In this document: positions 59,848 to 64,000 of the stretch, one piece after another
How positions within the stretch are numbered: the stretch's first letter is position 1
Layout of the letters: each line of letters begins with the position of its first letter
DNA from: Gallionella sp.
Lineage (GTDB): Bacteria > Pseudomonadota > Gammaproteobacteria > Burkholderiales > Gallionellaceae
Assembly: GCA_030652475.1 (NCBI GenBank)
Contig: JAUSAO010000134.1
Location: 1-64,000, forward strand
Length of the DNA: 64,000 nucleotides
Direction of reading: 5' to 3'
The notes under the pieces: generated by a model
Told to the model about the DNA's origin: nothing
Database searches by the model: none
Seen by the model: the letters and a program-made list of their open reading frames with translations, nothing else
Made by a program: the position numbers and the translations under genes

Positions 59848-60945
59848 TCAGGTCTTGACCAGCTTCTTGTGTGTTTGAATACTCATCAGCATACCAAAAC
59901 CCAGCAACAGGGTCAGCATGGATGTGCCCCCGTAACTGACCAGCGGCAGCGGCACGCCTACCACCGGCAAAATACCGCTAACCATGCCCATGTTGACGAA
60001 GGCATAAGTGGCGAATGTCAGCGTAATCGAGCCGGCCATCAAGCGGGTGAAATAAGTCGAAGCATTGGCGGTAATGACAAAACCGCGCGCTATTACAAAA
60101 AAATACATCGCCAATAAAATAAAGTTGCCTATCAGGCCGAATTCTTCCGAATACACCGCGAAGATAAAATCGGTGGTGCGCTCCGGTAAAAAGTCGAGGT
60201 GTGACTGCGTACCATTCAGATAGCCCTTGCCAAACAAGCCGCCCGAGCCGACCGCAATCATACTCTGGATAGTGTGATAACCCTTGCCCAGCGCATCCTG
60301 CGAGGGGTCAAACAACATCAGAATCCGATGGCGCTGATACTCGTGCAACAGATTCCACATCACCGGCGCACTGGCGATGCTAGCCAGTGCAAATCCGCCT
60401 ATCACGCGCCAGCTCAATCCCGCCAGAAACAGCACATAAAATCCGCTGGCTGAAATCAGCAGCGATGTTCCCAGATCCGGCTGGCGTGCAATCAGTGCCA
60501 CTGGCATGAGCAACAATAACGTCGCTACAATATAATTCTTCATGGTCAGCGAGGCTTCGTGCCTCTCGAAATACCAGGCCATCATCAATGGCACGCCGAT
60601 TTTCATCAACTCAGACGGCTGTATGGTCGCCACCCCTAGGTTCAGCCAGCGCCGCGCGCCATGGCTGATGTCACCAAACAGCGCCACGCCGATCAGCAGC
60701 ACCATGCCCAGCACATAAATCGGCACCGCCGTGCGCATCAGATAATGCAACGGCAAATTGGCGACCACCCATAAGCAACACATTGCCACTAGGATATTGG
60801 CTCCCTGTGCCAATACGCGTTCAAAATCATGATTACCCGCGCTATACAGGGTCAACAGGCTGGCTGACATCAGCAGCCCCAGTCCGAGCAGCAGCGGCAT
60901 ATCCAGGTGTTCGATAAAGCCTTGCCAAAGTTGTCGCCTAGTCAT
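59848..60945 (-). CDS. rodA: Rod shape-determining glycosyltransferase RodA
   Basis: RodA is the SEDS-family peptidoglycan polymerase of the elongasome, working with PBP2. The 365-residue membrane protein has about ten helices. It shows the SEDS signatures WLNLGVATIQPSELMKIGVPLMMAWYF, RQPDLGTSLLI, LDFLPERTTDFIFAVYSEEFGLIG and VGVPLPLVSYGGTSML. The ATG at 60945 overlaps the mrdA stop by eight bases. A longer frame upstream lies inside mrdA and is rejected. Gene order mreC-mreD-mrdA-rodA-rlpA is conserved. Confidence 0.97.
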   Translation of the reverse strand: MTRRQLWQGFIEHLDMPLLLGLGLLMSASLLTLYSAGNHDFERVLAQGANILVAMCCLWVVANLPLHYLMRTAVPIYVLGMVLLIGVALFGDISHGARRWLNLGVATIQPSELMKIGVPLMMAWYFERHEASLTMKNYIVATLLLLMPVALIARQPDLGTSLLISASGFYVLFLAGLSWRVIGGFALASIASAPVMWNLLHEYQRHRILMLFDPSQDALGKGYHTIQSMIAVGSGGLFGKGYLNGTQSHLDFLPERTTDFIFAVYSEEFGLIGNFILLAMYFFVIARGFVITANASTYFTRLMAGSITLTFATYAFVNMGMVSGILPVVGVPLPLVSYGGTSMLTLLLGFGMLMSIQTHKKLVKT

Positions 60946-62866
60946 GTTCTTCCTCAACCTCCGCCACACCCGAAGCGGCTCCCGTCGCCTTGACGATGAC
61001 AGCCGCATCTGTCTGCGGCACCTTGCCCAGCAGATAGTAATCCATCACCTTGCGCGCAATGGGCGCAGCCGTACTGCCGCCATGGCCGCCATTTTCAGCC
61101 AGCACCACCACGGCAATTCTGGGCTGTTCGGCAGGCGCGAAGGCCATGAACCAGGCGTGATCGTGATAGCGCTCGCTTATCTTGCTGGCATCGTATTTTT
61201 CGCCCTGCTTCATGCCTATCACCTGCGCTGTGCCGGTTTTACCCGCGATCGCGTAGGGCGCGCCCGTCGCAGCTTGTACCGCCGTACCACCGGGCTGCGT
61301 CACGGCGACCATGGCGCGTTTAACCAGATCGAGGTGTTCCGGCGCTATCTTCACATCAAGGCCAGGCTTGTTTTCCTGCAAAGTCGATTTGTTGCTGCCT
61401 GAATTTCTCACTTCCCTGACCAGGTGGGGTGTATGGCCGATACCGCCATTCGCCAGTGTCGCCGTCGCGTGTGCCAACTGCAAGGGCGTCACCAGACTGT
61501 AACCCTGGCCGATGCCCACCGACACGGTGTCACCCGTGTACCATTTCTGCTTGTAACGCTTCTGTTTCCACTCCTGAGAAGGCAACAGGCCCGACACTTC
61601 ACCGTGCAGATCAATGCCTGTTTTCTTGCCGAACCCGAAGTTTGACAGGTAATTAAAAATATTGTCTATCCCCAACTCCACCGCGAGGCCGTAATAGTAG
61701 GTGTCGCAGGACACAACAATGGACCTGAACAAGTTTACCGTGCCATGCCCTTCCTTTTTCCAGTCGCGATAGCGATGTCTGTTGCCAGGCAGGGTGTAAA
61801 AGCCCGGGTCGCTGATGGAGAATTCAGGCGAACGTGCATTGTAGAAAAGGCCGGCCAGCGCCATGAATGGCTTGATCGTCGAGCCCGCCGGGTATTGCCC
61901 GCGCAGCACGCGATTATTGAGCGGGTGGTCGGGCGAATCATTCAGCTCTTTCCAGCTTTCCTCATCAATCCCGTCTATAAACAGGCTAGGGTCATAACCC
62001 GGCCGGCTGACAAAAGCCAGCACTTCGCCATTGGCAGGATCAATCGCCACCAGGGCGCCACGATAATCCCCAAAAGCCTGTTCGGCGATTTCCTGCAATT
62101 TGGCATCGATGCTCAGCACCAGCGTATTACCGGATACCGGCGCGCTGCGCGACAGAATGCGCACCGCACGACCCGCCGAATCTACTTCGACCTGCTCTAT
62201 GCCTGTCGTGCCATGTAATTCATCTTCGTAGAATTGTTCCAGCCCGGTCTTGCCGATGTAATCGGTGCCGCGATAATTTGACGTGCTGTCATTTTTCTCA
62301 AGCCGGTCAACATCGGCCTGATTGATACGCCCGATATAGCCGAGCAGATGGGCTGTCTTGTCCGCATAAGGATATTCGCGGAACAAACGCGCCTTGATTT
62401 CAACGCCCGGAAAACGATATTGCTGTGCAGCAAAACGCGCCACCTCTTCGTCGCTTAAGCGGCTGCGTATCAGCAAGGTCTCGAAATCATGGCTCTCTGC
62501 CATCAATTTCTTGAAGCGCTTTCGATCTCTGGGAGCAATGTCAATCAGCGTAGCCAGTTCATTGATCGTAGCTTGCAGATTCGCCACCTTGCTAGGCGTG
62601 ATTTCCAGCGTGTAACCCGCAAAGTTATGCGCCAGCACCACACCGTTTCTGTCCAGTATCAATCCGCGATTGGGTGTAATGGGTACGACCGAAATACGAT
62701 TTTTTTCTGCCAGCGTCTGATAATAGTCGTGACGCATGGTTTGCAGATAAACGAAGCGCGCCAGCAAGATACCCAGCAACAGCAGGACGAAGACGATACT
62801 GATAACCAGCCGCAAGCGGAAATTGAATATCTCTTGCTGATGGTTTTTTAGCTCTATCCTGTTCAT
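60938..62866 (-). CDS. mrdA: Penicillin-binding protein 2
   Basis: PBP2 is the transpeptidase of the elongasome. The 642-residue protein has one N-terminal membrane helix (LRLVISIVFVLLLLGILLARFVYL), a pedestal domain and the transpeptidase domain. The catalytic PAGSTIKPF (Ser-x-x-Lys), SCDTYYY and GKTGTAQ motifs are present. It contains an N-terminal ISVVPITPNRGLILDRNGVVLA segment typical of class B PBPs. It overlaps mreD by four bases and rodA by eight, so the cluster is tightly coupled. Length is normal. Confidence 0.97.
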   Translation of the reverse strand: MNRIELKNHQQEIFNFRLRLVISIVFVLLLLGILLARFVYLQTMRHDYYQTLAEKNRISVVPITPNRGLILDRNGVVLAHNFAGYTLEITPSKVANLQATINELATLIDIAPRDRKRFKKLMAESHDFETLLIRSRLSDEEVARFAAQQYRFPGVEIKARLFREYPYADKTAHLLGYIGRINQADVDRLEKNDSTSNYRGTDYIGKTGLEQFYEDELHGTTGIEQVEVDSAGRAVRILSRSAPVSGNTLVLSIDAKLQEIAEQAFGDYRGALVAIDPANGEVLAFVSRPGYDPSLFIDGIDEESWKELNDSPDHPLNNRVLRGQYPAGSTIKPFMALAGLFYNARSPEFSISDPGFYTLPGNRHRYRDWKKEGHGTVNLFRSIVVSCDTYYYGLAVELGIDNIFNYLSNFGFGKKTGIDLHGEVSGLLPSQEWKQKRYKQKWYTGDTVSVGIGQGYSLVTPLQLAHATATLANGGIGHTPHLVREVRNSGSNKSTLQENKPGLDVKIAPEHLDLVKRAMVAVTQPGGTAVQAATGAPYAIAGKTGTAQVIGMKQGEKYDASKISERYHDHAWFMAFAPAEQPRIAVVVLAENGGHGGSTAAPIARKVMDYYLLGKVPQTDAAVIVKATGAASGVAEVEEEHD

Positions 62867-63375
62867 TCACGATCCACGCGCATCTGACGCATAGACTGAA
62901 ACAGGACGCTGATCGGAACCCATAACAAGGTTGAAGTCAGACAACCCAGCAGATAGGTCCACGCCACCTGGCCGCTCACCTGCCAATGCACCAGAGCGTA
63001 CACCGCATAAGTCAGCAGCAGGATGAAAAACACCTGCGTAGTTTGCTCGCGCAGGTCGAACATCTGTATACGACGACTCAACACCACACCACCAAACGCC
63101 AGCACGGTATAGGACAGCGCGTGTTGCCCGAACAAGCTGGCATCGGATACATCAGCCAGGATGCCGACCGCCCAGGCCATGCCGATACCGAAGCGCAACG
63201 GTTTGTGCGTACACCAGTAAAGCATGGCCACGGCCACAAAATCGGGGCGCAAAGATAACCAGAGGCCCTCCCACGGCAAACTATTGAGCAGCAGCGCACC
63301 GAGCACACTCGCCATGATGAGCATATTGCTAACGGGTCGTTGAATTTCCGGATGCGCCTGATCGAGATAAGACAT
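62863..63375 (-). CDS. mreD: Rod shape-determining protein MreD
   Basis: The 170-residue inner-membrane protein has five or six hydrophobic helices and the MreD features SLPWEGLWLSLRPDFVAVAMLYWCTHKPLRFGIGMAWAVGILADVSDASLFGQHALSYTVLAFG. It links MreC and the PBP2/RodA complex to MreB filaments. The start overlaps the mreC stop (TGATG) and the end overlaps mrdA (ATGA). MreD is poorly conserved, so the call rests on length, topology and position as well as sequence. Confidence 0.94.
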   Translation of the reverse strand: MSYLDQAHPEIQRPVSNMLIMASVLGALLLNSLPWEGLWLSLRPDFVAVAMLYWCTHKPLRFGIGMAWAVGILADVSDASLFGQHALSYTVLAFGGVVLSRRIQMFDLREQTTQVFFILLLTYAVYALVHWQVSGQVAWTYLLGCLTSTLLWVPISVLFQSMRQMRVDRE

Positions 63376-64000
63376 CAGTTTTTCCCTGCTTTCCCGGGCT
63401 TGGCCAGCACGGGCGTCGCTTGCGGACGTTCCGGCAGAGCGGGCAGCGCAGACAGCACCAGCAGATGCCGATGCTTATCCACACCGCCAACCGGCGAACA
63501 AATAATATTGGCAAAGGGATACGCCGGATCGCGTTCTATCTTTTCCACAACGGCAACGGGGATGCCCGGCGGATAGAGACCATCAATACCGGAGGTCACC
63601 AGCACATCGCCCTTTTGTATATCGGCACTGACCGGCATATAGCGCAACGATAGCTGACTGGTATTGCCCGCACCGAATGCGATGCTGCGTAAGCCGCTGC
63701 GCAACACCTGTACCGGCACGGCATGATTTTTTTCGGTAATCAGCGTCACTTCGGACAACCAGGGATAAATACGCGTGACCTGCCCGACAATACCCTTGTC
63801 ATCCATCACGACTTGACCCGCCTGTATGCTGGCGGAACCACCCTTATTGATGAGCACTTTCCGTTTGAACACGTCAATCTCGGCATAAACAATCTCGGCG
63901 AATTGCACCGAAAACTGATTGCGCTGTTGCATTGCCAGCAAATTGCGCAATTGCTGATTTTCTTGCAGCAACGCTTGCGATTGCACCAATTGCGCGGAAT
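63375..64000 (-). CDS. mreC: Rod shape-determining protein MreC, C-terminal part (cut by window end)
   Basis: The visible 208 codons cover the end of the coiled coil (QSQALLQENQQLRNLL) and the periplasmic beta-barrel domain (ADIDVFKRK-like region, IVGQVTRIYPWLSEVTLITEKNHAVPVQVLRSGLRSIAFGAG, YMPVSADIQKGDVLVTSGIDGLYPPGIPVAVVEKIE). A proline-rich tail follows. The start and the N-terminal membrane helix lie beyond base 64000, and mreB is expected further on. It is the first visible gene of the elongation operon and overlaps mreD. Confidence 0.96.
   Translation of the reverse strand, partial: SAQLVQSQALLQENQQLRNLLAMQQRNQFSVQFAEIVYAEIDVFKRKVLINKGGSASIQAGQVVMDDKGIVGQVTRIYPWLSEVTLITEKNHAVPVQVLRSGLRSIAFGAGNTSQLSLRYMPVSADIQKGDVLVTSGIDGLYPPGIPVAVVEKIERDPAYPFANIICSPVGGVDKHRHLLVLSALPALPERPQATPVLAKPGKAGKN

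Overview
The window reads as a chromosomal segment of a betaproteobacterium, most likely an autotrophic member of the Nitrosomonadales/Gallionellaceae type. The basis is conserved gene order (rpsP-rimM-trmD-rplS, dapF-DUF484-xerC, mreCD-mrdA-rodA-rlpA, trpE..trpG-trpD), a CbbY-type sugar phosphatase next to rpe and gph (Calvin cycle and photorespiratory salvage), and overall protein similarity recalled from memory. No 16S gene is in the window, so the taxonomy is inference. An rRNA promoter and leader pointing off the left edge indicates that an rrn operon lies just outside.

Layout. 1-9.8 kb: rrn promoter, tsaD, a moxR/VWA/unknown operon, plsY, folB, xerD, ogt, and the rplS-trmD-rimM-rpsP operon. 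10-24.5 kb: ypjD-like gene, ffh, cbbY, rpe, a small lipoprotein, gph, a possible trp leader peptide, trpE, an FAD oxidoreductase, trpG, trpD, then a disturbed patch (HNH nuclease, truncated DUF1016 gene) where trpC might have been expected, htpG and an SDR-type epimerase. 24.5-27 kb: a ferredoxin reductase-like gene, galU, and two decayed gene ends, one split by a 139-bp MITE. 27-39.2 kb: one long minus-strand chemosensory operon. It has HD-GYP and GGDEF c-di-GMP enzymes at its two ends, a soluble globin-coupled (oxygen-sensing) receptor, a hybrid CheA, two CheW proteins, CheB, a TPR-containing CheR, CheC, a CheY, a degenerate HPt-like protein and a ParA-type ATPase. 39.5-45.3 kb: PAP2 phosphatase, GT4 glycosyltransferase, dgkA, then a receptor coupled to an EAL-CBS-GGDEF protein. 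45.5-48.2 kb: an A+T-richer patch with a Fic protein carrying an AbiEi-like N-terminus, beside tRNA-Arg(CCG) and a partial copy of that tRNA. 48.3-53 kb: CoA-binding protein, tag, dapF, DUF484, xerC, rlmI. 53-57.9 kb: an accessory patch of toxin-antitoxin genes (higBA, vapBC, a DUF4160/DUF2442 pair), HigA fragments, hairpin repeats, a lipoprotein and an HTH regulator. 57.9-64 kb: tlpA, hslR, then the cell-elongation operon rlpA-rodA-mrdA-mreD-mreC, cut by the right edge.

How it works together. The housekeeping parts cover translation, tRNA modification, SRP targeting, tryptophan synthesis, chromosome dimer resolution (both xerC and xerD) and lateral wall growth. The chemosensory operon suggests a pathway in which oxygen, bound by the globin-coupled receptor, controls a CheA hybrid whose outputs include c-di-GMP turnover, with a ParA-like protein possibly positioning the cytoplasmic array.

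The most unusual sequence-level signal is a family of dispersed repeats that sit in frame inside tsaD and xerD, appear to supply the N-terminus of a lipoprotein, and recur between genes. A second, REP-like family supplies stop codons to two small or truncated genes. The whole analysis is by eye; no alignment or database search was run.
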